Shown here in pieces: positions 34,807 to 43,223 of a stretch of DNA of 64,000 bases. The position numbers were made by a program, and so were the translations under genes. The notes under the pieces are model-generated. The model made no database searches. It had not been told where the DNA came from and worked only from the letters and a program-made list of their open reading frames with translations. The stretch covers positions 1 through 64,000 of the forward strand of contig NZ_MUMH01000061.1 of NCBI RefSeq assembly GCF_002155965.1. The letters run 5' to 3'. Position 1 is the first letter of the stretch; each line of letters begins with the position of its first letter. Source of the DNA: Allokutzneria sp. NRRL B-24872. GTDB taxonomy: Bacteria; Actinomycetota; Actinomycetes; Mycobacteriales; Pseudonocardiaceae.

Positions 34807-35913
34807 TCAGTCGTCGTTGGCGGCGATGAGGAAGGAATCGACGTCGTCGACGTCCTCCGGGACGTCCTCGGTCGCTGCGAGGAAGGCCGCGGCGTCGGCC
34901 CGCACGGCGTCGAGATCGACGGGGTGGTCAACGGCGGCGCCGTCGTTGATGGAGGCGAGCAGGATCTCGCCGTTGTCGCAGCCGATGACCAGTTGTCCGA
35001 GCGAGGTGCACCCGATCGCCGTCACCGGTGGTCCGGCCAGCACTCCGTGGTCGGTCTTGGTTCCGGCTACGAGGTCGTAGGACCACAACGCTCCGGTCGG
35101 GGTGCCGACCCACAGCGTGCCGGGTTTCGCGCCGAAGGTGATGTCGTTGCGCCACCAGCCGTCGTCTTCGGTGCCGTCGAACTTCTCGTGGAGCACCTCC
35201 TCCAGCGTGGGGAACGCGAAGGCGGTGAGGGTTTCTCCGTAGGCGCAGCCCCGGATCGCGAAGAAGTGGCCGTCAGGGCTGAAGATCGGCGGCTGGTACC
35301 CGTCGTTGCCGAGCAGGACCATCAAGCGCTGCAGCTGCCGATCGGCCGGCGCACCCTGCTCGACTCGGAGGAAGTCGATGCGCGAGCCGCCTTGGTCCTG
35401 GGACGTCGTCAGCATCACGGCACCGGAGGGGTGCGCGCCGCCCTGCGGGTACACCCCGACAACGACCACCTCGCCGGTGACGAGGCCGATGGCATCCACA
35501 TCCCGTGAGCTCGTTGCCGAAGGCGAGGCCCACAGCGTGTCGCCGTCAGGGCTGAACAACAGCTCCTCGTACACGGCCCCCGCCGGCAGACCGGTCAATT
35601 CCCGGAGTTCGGTGGGAGTCCAGGACCACACGGTGCCCTCGGTCGCCACCAGCAACCGTGGCTCAACGGGATGCCAGACCGCGAACGCATCGCGCATCCC
35701 CCGCTCCCACGGCTCGACCTCGCCGTAGGCACTCGACTCGCTGCCGATGCCGGCGAGCAGGCCCAGCTCGTTGCGCCCGCAGTCCAGGACGTGCACCGCC
35801 CGACGCCCCCCGTCCACGGCAGCCACCAACGGCAACCGCGGATGACACACCAGGCGCTCCACGGGCGCGGGACCGGTACCGCCGAACACGGCGGAAAGCT
35901 TGACCCTGGTCAT
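34807..35913 (-). CDS. WD40-like beta-propeller protein
   Basis: From ATG 35913 (MTRVKLSAVFGGTGPAPVE) the 368-residue soluble protein shows repeated propeller blades: RLPLVAAVDGGRRAVHVLD, ELLFSPDGDTLWASPS, PIFSPDGHFFAIRG, GTLWVGTPTGALWSYD. The C-terminus is acidic (ATEDVPEDVDDVDSFL). It lies between operons A and B on the same strand, 271 bases upstream of the peptide gene, with no overlap to either. It could be a protein-binding scaffold; no link to the peptide systems is shown. Confidence 0.7.
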   Translation of the reverse strand: MTRVKLSAVFGGTGPAPVERLVCHPRLPLVAAVDGGRRAVHVLDCGRNELGLLAGIGSESSAYGEVEPWERGMRDAFAVWHPVEPRLLVATEGTVWSWTPTELRELTGLPAGAVYEELLFSPDGDTLWASPSATSSRDVDAIGLVTGEVVVVGVYPQGGAHPSGAVMLTTSQDQGGSRIDFLRVEQGAPADRQLQRLMVLLGNDGYQPPIFSPDGHFFAIRGCAYGETLTAFAFPTLEEVLHEKFDGTEDDGWWRNDITFGAKPGTLWVGTPTGALWSYDLVAGTKTDHGVLAGPPVTAIGCTSLGQLVIGCDNGEILLASINDGAAVDHPVDLDAVRADAAAFLAATEDVPEDVDDVDSFLIAANDD

Positions 35914-36231
35914 CCGCACACCGTACCGAGACCATCCACTATGGACAGTCTCAGTGAAACCGGTTGACACACAACGGAAGCATTGCCCTTCCGCAGCGGC
36001 CCTGGTTTCCGCAGGTAGTGCGTCGGCCGGAGAGCACGGGGGTGCGGCAGGGGACTATCCGAACGATCAGGCTCGCAGTCAGGCCGGAGCGGATCTGTTG
36101 CGTCACGACCCGGCCGCGATCCGCTGCGAGTGCGAGAACGGGCCCGATGGGTTCCCTCGACCGGCCTCACCCTGGCTGATCGCGGATGCGGCGTTCGGGC
36201 TGGCGAGTGTGGTGGGCGGTGAACGGCAGTT

Positions 36232-37014
36232 TCATCGCTCAGCGATGGCTGTCGGGGACAGGGCGTTGCGGGTGCGTCGGTGGAAGGAGAGAAGGGCGAT
36301 CGCCGCGACCGCTGCGAACCAGATGAGCTGGATGCCGAGGCCGCGCAGTGGCGTGGAGGTGGCGAAGGCGCCGGCGGTGGCTGCTTGGACGGCGCCGTAG
36401 ACGGGCAGGTAGGGCACGAAAGGGCTGTCGGCGCCGGAGCTGACGAGGGGGTTCTGCAGCACGATGTCGACGACGCTGATCATCATGATGGCGAACATGC
36501 CTTCGACTTCCTTGTGCAGCAGGGAGCCGAAGGTGACCCCGAGTGCGCCGTAGGTCATGGCGGCGCTGAACAGCGCGGTGGCGAGCAGCAGGGGTTGTTG
36601 TGGCGGTGTCCATGCCCAGATGGCGGCGGTGGCGTAGGCGACGACGCCGACGCCGATGAGCGCGAGCGCGGCGAGCTTGGCCAGGGCGAGGTGGGTTCGG
36701 GGGTAGCCGGCCATGGCCAGGCGGCGGTCGAACCTGCCGCTGGCGAAAGCGGCGGCGAACATCATGAAGCCGGTGATCATGCAGACGGCGTTGAGTGCTC
36801 CGGAGATCTGGGTGAGCTCGTTGCCGCGCGGGGTGAGCAGTTCGCCGGTGGCCGCCAATCGGAAGGGCACGGGCTCTCGGGGGATCGCGAGGTGGATGAG
36901 GGAGATCCACGCCGGCAGGAACAGGGCGACCAGGACCATGGCGAAGCGGTTGCGGGCGTGTTCGACCAGCGCGCACCGGGTGGCGGTGGCGAACCAGGTG
37001 AGCTGCCGTCTCAC
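36232..37014 (-). CDS. ABC-2 type permease (operon B)
   Basis: From GTG 37014 the 260-residue protein has six predicted membrane helices (FAMVLVALFLPAWISLIHL, GALNAVCMITGFMMFAAAFA, LAALALIGVGVVAYATAAIW and others), typical of single-domain ABC-2 permeases. It overlaps the ATPase gene by four bases (GTGA). It is the last gene of operon B. With the ATPase it probably exports, or gives resistance to, the product of the operon. Confidence 0.82.
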   Translation of the reverse strand: MRRQLTWFATATRCALVEHARNRFAMVLVALFLPAWISLIHLAIPREPVPFRLAATGELLTPRGNELTQISGALNAVCMITGFMMFAAAFASGRFDRRLAMAGYPRTHLALAKLAALALIGVGVVAYATAAIWAWTPPQQPLLLATALFSAAMTYGALGVTFGSLLHKEVEGMFAIMMISVVDIVLQNPLVSSGADSPFVPYLPVYGAVQAATAGAFATSTPLRGLGIQLIWFAAVAAIALLSFHRRTRNALSPTAIAER

Positions 37015-37616
37015 GCAGTCGTCCCGGTGTGCGAGTGGAGCACGCCGTCGCGAAGTTGCCAGAGTTCGTCGAGGCGCTCGGTGTCGTAGGCCAGGTGGGA
37101 AACGGTCAGCACTGAGCGCCCGGCGTCGCGCAGGCGCGAGGCGAGCTCCCAGAACCGCTGGTAGGTGTCCCAGTCGAAGCCCTGGTAGGGCTCGTCGAGC
37201 AGCAGGACCTGCGGGTCGTGCATGAGTGCGAGGGTGAGGTTCAGCTTCTGCCTGGTGCCGCCGCTGAGCACACCGGCTCGTTCGTCGAGGTAGTCGGAGA
37301 AGTTCAGCGTCTCCATGATCTCCTCGGCCCGGCGCAGGTCCGCGAGGCCGAAGGCGGTCTTGAAGAACTCCAGGTGCTGGCGGACGGTGAGGGAGTCGTT
37401 GAGCACGACCTCCTGCGGGCAGTACCCGATGCGTCCGCCGTGGTGGACGGTGCCGCTGTCGGGCCGCAGTTCGCCGGAAAGGACCTTCAACAGCGTGGAC
37501 TTCCCGGCGCCGTTCTCCCCCACGACCCCGGCGAGCACGCCGGGCCGGAGTCGCATGCTGATGCCGCGCAGCACCACGCGTCGGCGATAGGCGTGGTGCA
37601 CGTCCTTCACCTGCAT
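37011..37616 (-). CDS. ABC transporter ATPase (operon B)
   Basis: The 201-residue ATPase has Walker A GENGAGKSTLLKVL, signature LSGGTRQKLNLTL, Walker B VLLLDEPYQGFDWD and the H-loop in LTVSHLAYD. It lacks the C-terminal extension often found in drug-resistance ATPases. It overlaps the second terpene synthase by ten bases and the permease by four, so all are translated from one message. Confidence 0.86.
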   Translation of the reverse strand: MQVKDVHHAYRRRVVLRGISMRLRPGVLAGVVGENGAGKSTLLKVLSGELRPDSGTVHHGGRIGYCPQEVVLNDSLTVRQHLEFFKTAFGLADLRRAEEIMETLNFSDYLDERAGVLSGGTRQKLNLTLALMHDPQVLLLDEPYQGFDWDTYQRFWELASRLRDAGRSVLTVSHLAYDTERLDELWQLRDGVLHSHTGTTA

Positions 37617-38581
37617 CCGTTTCCTTGCCGGTAGCGGTATTCAGTGTGGTCGGGGTGCAGCACCATGTGGGTGGGCAACGAGCTGGCGGCGGGGCGCTGG
37701 ACGCCGTTGTAGCGGGGCGTGGTCATGGACCAGGCCAGGTTCCCTGCCAGGACGTGCCGCCAGAAGGTCGCGTACTGGGCGATGTCGGCGTGCGCGCCGA
37801 GATCGGCGAAGGTCCGCTCTGCGGCGGTGATCCGCTCGCACACGACGTCGACGGCCGCCTGGGGTGTCATTCCCGCGGTGGAGAGGAGCACGCTGACGGC
37901 GTTCCTGCCGTCTCCGGCCTGGGTTTCCTTGCGGTAGGAGAACAGGTCGTTGACGAACAGCGCGTGCTCGAAGCAGGCGGCGAGCAGTTCGTCCAGCAAC
38001 GGGGACGTCCGGTGCTCATCGAGATCGATGCCCGCGGCGTGGTCCACCATCACGCGGATGGCGTCGAAGCCGAAGTCCGCTCGCCGGAGCTGGAGGTAGG
38101 TGTCGAGGTCGGCCCAGCCGGAGGCCGTGGGCGCCATGCTGTTCGCCCACTGTTCGACGCCGGAGAGCAGTTGGGCGAACAGTCGCGGTCCGAGGGCCCG
38201 CTGCGCGTGCTGCATGCCGCGCGTGAGGACGTCCAGTTCTGGGTGCCCGTCAGTCGACGCGTGGCCCGTGCGGAGGCTTGAGAAGTACGTGGCGAGCTCA
38301 GTGTGCGGGTTGGCTTCGAGCAGGTCGTCGAGCCCGCCGAACAGTGACAGCAACAGCGCCACGTCCAGCACCCGCTCAGCTGGGGCGTGCGGGAGGATGT
38401 GCAGGCACTGATCGACCGCGGCCCGGGAACTGGCGCCCGGGCGGCCGACCCACTCGTCGTACCTCGCGCGCACCCAGGCTGCCCGGGGGTGCACGAGCGC
38501 GGCTCCGAAGAGCGTCTTGGGCAGGGACAGGGCTAGTTCCACACCGAGTGCCGGGGCTGGCCGGTGGACGGCGTCGCTCAT
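37607..38581 (-). CDS. Class I terpene synthase 2 (operon B)
   Basis: The 324-residue protein has an aspartate-rich motif in LFGGLDDLLEANPH (DDxxE), a canonical NSE motif in ALFVNDLFSYRKETQAGDG and the C-terminal RY pair in TTPRYNGVQRP. It ends in a short conserved tail (HPDHTEYRY) shared with the neighbour at 38578. Class I enzymes ionise farnesyl or geranylgeranyl diphosphate and cyclise the cation. ATG 38581 overlaps the previous gene (ATGA). The paralogous gene directly upstream arose by tandem duplication. Confidence 0.84.
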   Translation of the reverse strand: MSDAVHRPAPALGVELALSLPKTLFGAALVHPRAAWVRARYDEWVGRPGASSRAAVDQCLHILPHAPAERVLDVALLLSLFGGLDDLLEANPHTELATYFSSLRTGHASTDGHPELDVLTRGMQHAQRALGPRLFAQLLSGVEQWANSMAPTASGWADLDTYLQLRRADFGFDAIRVMVDHAAGIDLDEHRTSPLLDELLAACFEHALFVNDLFSYRKETQAGDGRNAVSVLLSTAGMTPQAAVDVVCERITAAERTFADLGAHADIAQYATFWRHVLAGNLAWSMTTPRYNGVQRPAASSLPTHMVLHPDHTEYRYRQGNGCR

Positions 38582-39600
38582 GACGGAACCGTTGTGGCGT
38601 AACGGTATTCGGTGTGGTCGGGGCGCAGGAGCATGTGGGTGGGCAGTGTGCTGGTGGCGGGGTGCTGGACGCCGTTGTAGCGCGGTGTGGTCAGGGACCA
38701 TGCGATGTTGCCGCCCAGCACCTGTCGCCACCAGCGCACGTACTCGACGACATCGGCTCGCAGGCCAGGACCGTCCTGTGTGAGCAGGTGGGCCTGCGTG
38801 CCGAACGCGCCCTCGGCGGAGGTGATTCGCTCGCACACCGCGTTGACCGCGGCCTGGGGCGTCATGCCTGCGGTGGAGATGAGCACGCTGACGGCGTTCC
38901 TGCCGTCTCCGGCCTGGGTTTCCTTGCGGTAGGAGAACAGGTCGTTGACGAACAGCGCGTGCTCGAAGCAGGCGGTGTGCAGATCGTCGAGCAGCGGCGA
39001 CGTCTCCAGGTCGGTGAGATCGACCCCGGCGCCGTACTCCGACGCCACGCGCATGGCGTCGAAGCCGAAGTCCTGTCGCCGGAACCTGAGGTAGGAGTCG
39101 AGGTCTTCCCACCCGGAGGCTGCGGCGTTCCCGGGCGCCATGCAGAGCGCCCACTGTTCGAAGGCGGTGACCACCCGGGGGTACAGCTGTGGCCCGAAAG
39201 CCCGTCGCGTCCGTTCCACCACGCGCCCGAAGGCGAGCAGGTTCGGGCTGCCGACGGTCGGCGCCTCACCCGCGCGGATGACGGCGGCGTAGGCGGCGGG
39301 CCCGGTGTGGGGGCCGGCCTGCTCGAGGAGGTCGTCGACGCCGGTGAACATCGTCGCCAGCAACGACAGCTCCAGCACCCGTTCCGCCGGGACGTGTGGC
39401 GCGATGTGCAGGCACGCCTCGACAACGGCGCCGGCCGGCTGCCCGGACCACTGCTCGTGCCGCGCGCGCACCCACGCGCCGTCGGGGTGCACGGACGCGG
39501 CTCCGAAGAGGGCGCTCGGCAACGGCAAGGCCAATTCCACTCCGGCTCCCCACTGAACGGTCCACGGCGGCCGCAGCGTAGCAAGAAGTTGATCACTCAA
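38578..39600 (-). CDS. Class I terpene synthase 1 (operon B)
   Basis: The 340-residue paralogue of the gene at 37607 has MFTGVDDLLEQAGPH (DDxxE), the same NSE motif FVNDLFSYRKETQAGDG, and TTPRYNGVQHP with the RY pair. The start is TTG 39600 (M-SDQLLATLRPPW), which overlaps the glycosyltransferase stop and matches the MSD start of the paralogue. The segment around the NSE motif is nearly identical in both genes, while the N-terminal halves differ, so they may make different products or act as a pair. Confidence 0.82.
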   Translation of the reverse strand: MSDQLLATLRPPWTVQWGAGVELALPLPSALFGAASVHPDGAWVRARHEQWSGQPAGAVVEACLHIAPHVPAERVLELSLLATMFTGVDDLLEQAGPHTGPAAYAAVIRAGEAPTVGSPNLLAFGRVVERTRRAFGPQLYPRVVTAFEQWALCMAPGNAAASGWEDLDSYLRFRRQDFGFDAMRVASEYGAGVDLTDLETSPLLDDLHTACFEHALFVNDLFSYRKETQAGDGRNAVSVLISTAGMTPQAAVNAVCERITSAEGAFGTQAHLLTQDGPGLRADVVEYVRWWRQVLGGNIAWSLTTPRYNGVQHPATSTLPTHMLLRPDHTEYRYATTVPS

Positions 39601-40786
39601 ACGGGTGGCGCTGGAACTCCGGTGTCCGAAGCCGGGAGTCCTCGAAGAACACGTCGGTCCAGGGGTGGCAGAGCTCGTGGTAGCCCTCAGCGGTCGACGC
39701 ACCGCGGAACCGGGCCAGCAGGGCGATGATCAGTGCGTCCAGGTGTCGGCCGGAGCTGTCGAGGGCGCTGGTGGAAACCCGCTCCTGCGCTCGGCGCAGT
39801 CCGATGGTCGCCAGCAGGTCGTGCTCCTCGGGCACACCGGTGAGCAACGCGGCCATCGAACGGTAGTAGTGGGCGTCCGGCTCGCGCATCTCCTCGCTGT
39901 AGCGGAGCACGGTGGGCCAGTCGCCAGCGATCGCGAGTCCCTGGCACGCCTCGCTCAGAGTGAGCTGGTAGTACTCACCCGCGGTGCGGCGGTCGCCGGT
40001 GCGGGCGTCGCGCTCGGCGAGCACCCGCAGCTCCGTGCAGATTTCGATGAGGTGCGCGCGGGTGAGCGTCGGCAGTCCGTCCTTGACCAGGTAGTAGAGC
40101 CAGCGCGGATTGCCCGGGTCCTCCTCGCGGGCGGTTCTCAGCAGGTTGAGGTTGCGATCCATCTTCTCCTTGGCGACGGCGACCTCGGGCAGGTAGCCGT
40201 CGTGGTGCAGCCAGACGTCCAGCCCGACCAGCTGCGGCGGCCGCGTCGTGCCGGGCAGCACCGGGTACTCGTGGATCGCGCCGTGATAGCGAATTCCGCT
40301 GTCCGCAAGGAAAATACGAGGAAGCTCGACGACGCTCATGCCGGAGTCGGGGTGGTGGATGATCGGCGCGAACGCCAGCCGGTCCAAGGATCGCGCGGCC
40401 GAGAGCGACTCCAGGCAGGCGACGAACTGGTCCGCGGACTTCTCGGCGAACCATTCGTCGGCGTCGAGGAAAACGATCCAGCCGGTCTGCACCACGTCGA
40501 TCGCGTGGTTGCGCGCGTCGGCGAAGGAGCCCGGCCACGGAATCCGAACGGATTCGACGCCGTGCCGCCGGTACTCGTCGACGATGCTCGACGTCCGATC
40601 CACGGAGCCCGTGTCGATCACGATGACGCGGTCCGCGCCCCGGCCGATCACGCTGTCCAGGCAGCGCGCGATGCAACGCTCTTCGTCCCGCGCCAGCACC
40701 ACGACCGCGACCGGGAGGGGCGCCGGCTCCCCGGCGAACTCCAGTTCGCTCAGCGGCGGGAAGAGCCGGCGCACCCAGGGGTTCAC
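39593..40786 (-). CDS. Family 2 glycosyltransferase, SunS-like architecture (operon B)
   Basis: From GTG 40786 (VNPWVRRLFPPLSE) the 397-residue protein has a GT-A domain: VAVVVLARDEERCIARCLDS, DTGSVDRTSSIVDEY, PGSFADARNHAID and the metal-binding DxD in FLDADEWFAEKSAD. A helical C-terminal region (about 230-397) resembles that of peptide S-glycosyltransferases such as SunS (422 residues), which modify bacteriocins. Housekeeping GT2 enzymes share these motifs, so the assignment is not secure. It overlaps the Cys-rich secreted peptide gene (GTGA), which supports that peptide as acceptor; the terpene alcohol is the other candidate. Confidence 0.72.
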   Translation of the reverse strand: MNPWVRRLFPPLSELEFAGEPAPLPVAVVVLARDEERCIARCLDSVIGRGADRVIVIDTGSVDRTSSIVDEYRRHGVESVRIPWPGSFADARNHAIDVVQTGWIVFLDADEWFAEKSADQFVACLESLSAARSLDRLAFAPIIHHPDSGMSVVELPRIFLADSGIRYHGAIHEYPVLPGTTRPPQLVGLDVWLHHDGYLPEVAVAKEKMDRNLNLLRTAREEDPGNPRWLYYLVKDGLPTLTRAHLIEICTELRVLAERDARTGDRRTAGEYYQLTLSEACQGLAIAGDWPTVLRYSEEMREPDAHYYRSMAALLTGVPEEHDLLATIGLRRAQERVSTSALDSSGRHLDALIIALLARFRGASTAEGYHELCHPWTDVFFEDSRLRTPEFQRHPFE

Positions 40787-41196
40787 TGGCAGGGAGTGGT
40801 GTACGGGAGCATCTCGCCCGAGGCGCACGAGCTGTGCATGGTGCGAGCGAAGGTGTACCTGCTCTTCTGCCCACCGACACCGCACGAGGTCTCGTTCAGG
40901 AACCTGTGGCTCACCGAGGCCTGCCCGCCACCGCTGATGCAGCGCTTCAAGTGGTCGCGCCGCACGTGGTCGGAAATGGTGCAGGTTTCCCCGAGCGCAC
41001 CGGCGGACTGGGCTTCCTGACCGGCGCCCACCACCGTCGCGTTGGCGGGTGCGGCGCTCAGCGCGAAGAACGCCGCTCCGGCGACCATCGTGAAACCAAG
41101 GGCACCCATTCGCCTCGCGACCCCGTTCGCGACGGGAGCCGGAGTGGTCGAACCGGATTCGATGTCATCAAGGAAAGCAAGCTGGCGCGTGTCCAT
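40783..41196 (-). CDS. Secreted Cys-rich peptide, first gene of operon B
   Basis: The 137-residue product starts with a 30-residue polar N-terminus (MDTRQLAFLDDIESGSTT), then a hydrophobic export segment (MGALGFTMVAGAAFFALS) ending in APANA, a probable signal peptidase site. The mature part of about 80 residues has five cysteines (GETCTISD, LKRCISGG, ETSCGVGG, HSSCASGE, TTPCQ) and many Ser/Thr/Gly. AAGGGG precedes the ATG. The stop overlaps the glycosyltransferase start. No family is recognised. Position and composition fit an exported, disulfide-bonded and possibly glycosylated peptide. Confidence 0.65.
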   Translation of the reverse strand: MDTRQLAFLDDIESGSTTPAPVANGVARRMGALGFTMVAGAAFFALSAAPANATVVGAGQEAQSAGALGETCTISDHVRRDHLKRCISGGGQASVSHRFLNETSCGVGGQKSRYTFARTMHSSCASGEMLPYTTPCQ

Positions 41197-41226
41197 GGTT
41201 CCCCTTCGTTGAACTGCGACGAGAAC

Positions 41227-41260
41227 GGCCCGCCCTTTCGCTGACCGCGTTCAGCGGGCC
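41227..41260 (-). terminator. Strong stem-loop between araC-like gene and operon B
   Basis: GGCCCGC at 41227-41233 pairs with GCGGGCC at 41254-41260, and an alternative inner hairpin CGCTGA-6-TCAGCG lies at 41239-41256. It could end the AraC-type transcript (64 bases downstream of its stop) or fold in the leader of operon B. There is no U-tract. Confidence 0.4.
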
Positions 41261-41323
41261 GAGACCATCATTCGTGCGCTCCGTTCTCAGGGAACAGCTC
41301 ATGAACCGGTCGTCTGTGACCGG

Positions 41324-42109
41324 TCAGGCAGCGCCGTCGTGCGCTGGCCATGCCGTGTCGTCGGCGGCCAGCCACGGCTCGTTCGCGGCAACGGCGGGGG
41401 TTGTTCCGGTGAACGCCCGGACGTCGTGGTGGAGGTGGGACTGGTCGACGTAGCCGCCGTCCGCGGCCACTCGCGCGGGGGCGTGCCCGCTGGCCAGGCG
41501 GTGGACGGCGTGGTCGAAGCGGACCAGCACGGCGGCGCGTTTGGGGGTCAGACCGATCTGTGCGCCGAAGCGTGACCACAGGCGTTGGCGGCTCCACCCC
41601 GTTCGGGCCGCGAGGTCGCTCACGCGGATTCGGCCGTGGCTGGCGACGATCTGGCGCCAGGCCCAGGCCACCTCGGGGTCGACGGGCCTCCCCGTTCGGA
41701 GCCGGGTGACCAGTTCGGTGTTGATCAGGGCGAAGCGCTCCGGCCAGGTGCGCGCGTGGTGGAGCCGCTCGCGCAGGCGCGGTGTGTCGCGGCCCCACAG
41801 CTCGTCCAACGCGATGACGCTCCCCCGCAGCTCGGCGAGCGGGAGCCCGAGCACGAGGTGCGCGGTCAGCGGGGACAGGCGGATCTGCACGCACTCGACG
41901 CCCTCGGCGCGCACCTGGAACGGGGTGAAGCCGAGCCCAGCGGCCAGGCTCTCCGACCGCGTGCGACCGGTGGCGCCGTGGATGTCGAACGGGCGGTCGC
42001 CGAACTCGACGGCCACGGTGACGGCTGGGTGAGGAATGGCTCGCAGTTCGACGGGGCGCTCATCACGGATGCGGAATCCGGCCATGTCGACACCGGGCGG
42101 TGTGCTCAT
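41324..42109 (-). CDS. AraC family transcription regulator
   Basis: The 261-residue product has a C-terminal double helix-turn-helix domain: IRVSDLAARTGWSRQRLWSRF and APARVAADGGYVDQSHLHHD with RAFTGTTPAVA, the standard AraC/XylS end. The N-terminal half (DIHGATGRTRSES, GLGFTPFQVRAEGVECVQI) is the regulatory domain. It lies directly upstream of operon B on the same strand, and divergent from the alpha/beta hydrolase at 42261, so either may be its target. The start ATG 42109 lacks a clear ribosome site. Confidence 0.78.
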   Translation of the reverse strand: MSTPPGVDMAGFRIRDERPVELRAIPHPAVTVAVEFGDRPFDIHGATGRTRSESLAAGLGFTPFQVRAEGVECVQIRLSPLTAHLVLGLPLAELRGSVIALDELWGRDTPRLRERLHHARTWPERFALINTELVTRLRTGRPVDPEVAWAWRQIVASHGRIRVSDLAARTGWSRQRLWSRFGAQIGLTPKRAAVLVRFDHAVHRLASGHAPARVAADGGYVDQSHLHHDVRAFTGTTPAVAANEPWLAADDTAWPAHDGAA

Positions 42110-42260
42110 GGGTGAAGGTCGTGCGATTTCCCAGTTAGCAGTGGAATTGGTGGGTCGCACGCCGTGACTGTACGAGCGGTTCGGAGTCGGGATCAACCGG
42201 CGTGCGAGGCGCTGAACATTTCTCCAAGACTCCTCGCGCTGTCGCCGGGAAGGTGCAGCC

Positions 42261-43214
42261 ATGGACAAGACGAGCACTGCACGAGACCGGCGCGCCGCAC
42301 CGAATCGACGGCGGCGGATCGCCCTGTTGGTCGTCGGCGCGCTGGCGGTCCTGGTCGCGGGGAACACGCTGGCGGTGCTCACGCAGACCGCTGAGGCTTC
42401 CGGCGAGCAGATCGTGCGCCTTCCCGGCGGCGACATCCACGTCGTGCAGCACGGGCCGTCCGACGCTCCGGCGGTGGTGCTCCTGCACGGGCTGGGTGGC
42501 TCGACGGCGTGGTGGGAGCCGGTGCTGCCGGCGTTGCGGGATCTGCGCGTGCTGCGGCTGGACCTGCTCGGGCATGGCGGGTCGGCCAAGCCGGTCGAGG
42601 GCTACGGCATCCCGGAGCAGGCGCGCCGGGTCGGGGCGGTGCTCGACCGGTTGGGTGTGCGCCGTGCGACCGTCGTCGGGCACTCCACCGGTGGCTCCGT
42701 GGCCACGTCACTGGCCGAGCAGCGCCGCGACCTGGTGGCGGCGGTCGCGCTGGTCGACACCGGCCCGAGGGCGGAGGCCTTCCTCGGCGAGAGCTTCGTC
42801 GCCGAGCTGATGACCACGCCGGTGATCGGCCAGCTGCTCTGGCGGCTGCGCACCGACGGCGCGCTCCGCGGCGCGTTGAGCACGGCGTTCACCCGCGAGG
42901 TGCGGGTCCCCGACCAGATCGTCGCCGACGTCCGGGGCATGACCTACCGCGGTCTCACCGCGACCAGTGAGGCCTCCACCGCCTACCTGCGGGAGCGGCC
43001 CGTCCCCGACCGGCTCGCCGACCTCGGCCTGCCAACGCTGGTGATCTTCGGTTCCCAGGACCGGCGGTGGCGGCCGGAGTCCGCTCAGGACTACCGCCTG
43101 GTCCCCGGCGCGAGGATCGAGATCCTCGACGGTGTCGGTCACACGCCCATGTTCGAGGACCCCGACACCACCGGAGCTCTCCTGCACGCCTTCGCCACCA
43201 AGGGATCGAGCTGA
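42261..43214 (+). CDS. Membrane-anchored alpha/beta hydrolase
   Basis: The 317-residue protein has an N-terminal anchor (ALLVVGALAVLVAGNTLAVL), the oxyanion motif VVLLHGLGGSTAWWEPV, the nucleophile elbow VVGHSTGGSVATSL, the acid in VIFGSQDRRWRPES and the catalytic His in DGVGHTPMFEDP. AAGG precedes the ATG. It is divergent from the AraC-type gene, which probably regulates it. The substrate is unknown. Confidence 0.82.
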   Translation: MDKTSTARDRRAAPNRRRRIALLVVGALAVLVAGNTLAVLTQTAEASGEQIVRLPGGDIHVVQHGPSDAPAVVLLHGLGGSTAWWEPVLPALRDLRVLRLDLLGHGGSAKPVEGYGIPEQARRVGAVLDRLGVRRATVVGHSTGGSVATSLAEQRRDLVAAVALVDTGPRAEAFLGESFVAELMTTPVIGQLLWRLRTDGALRGALSTAFTREVRVPDQIVADVRGMTYRGLTATSEASTAYLRERPVPDRLADLGLPTLVIFGSQDRRWRPESAQDYRLVPGARIEILDGVGHTPMFEDPDTTGALLHAFATKGSS

Positions 43215-43223
43215 CGGCGTGCC

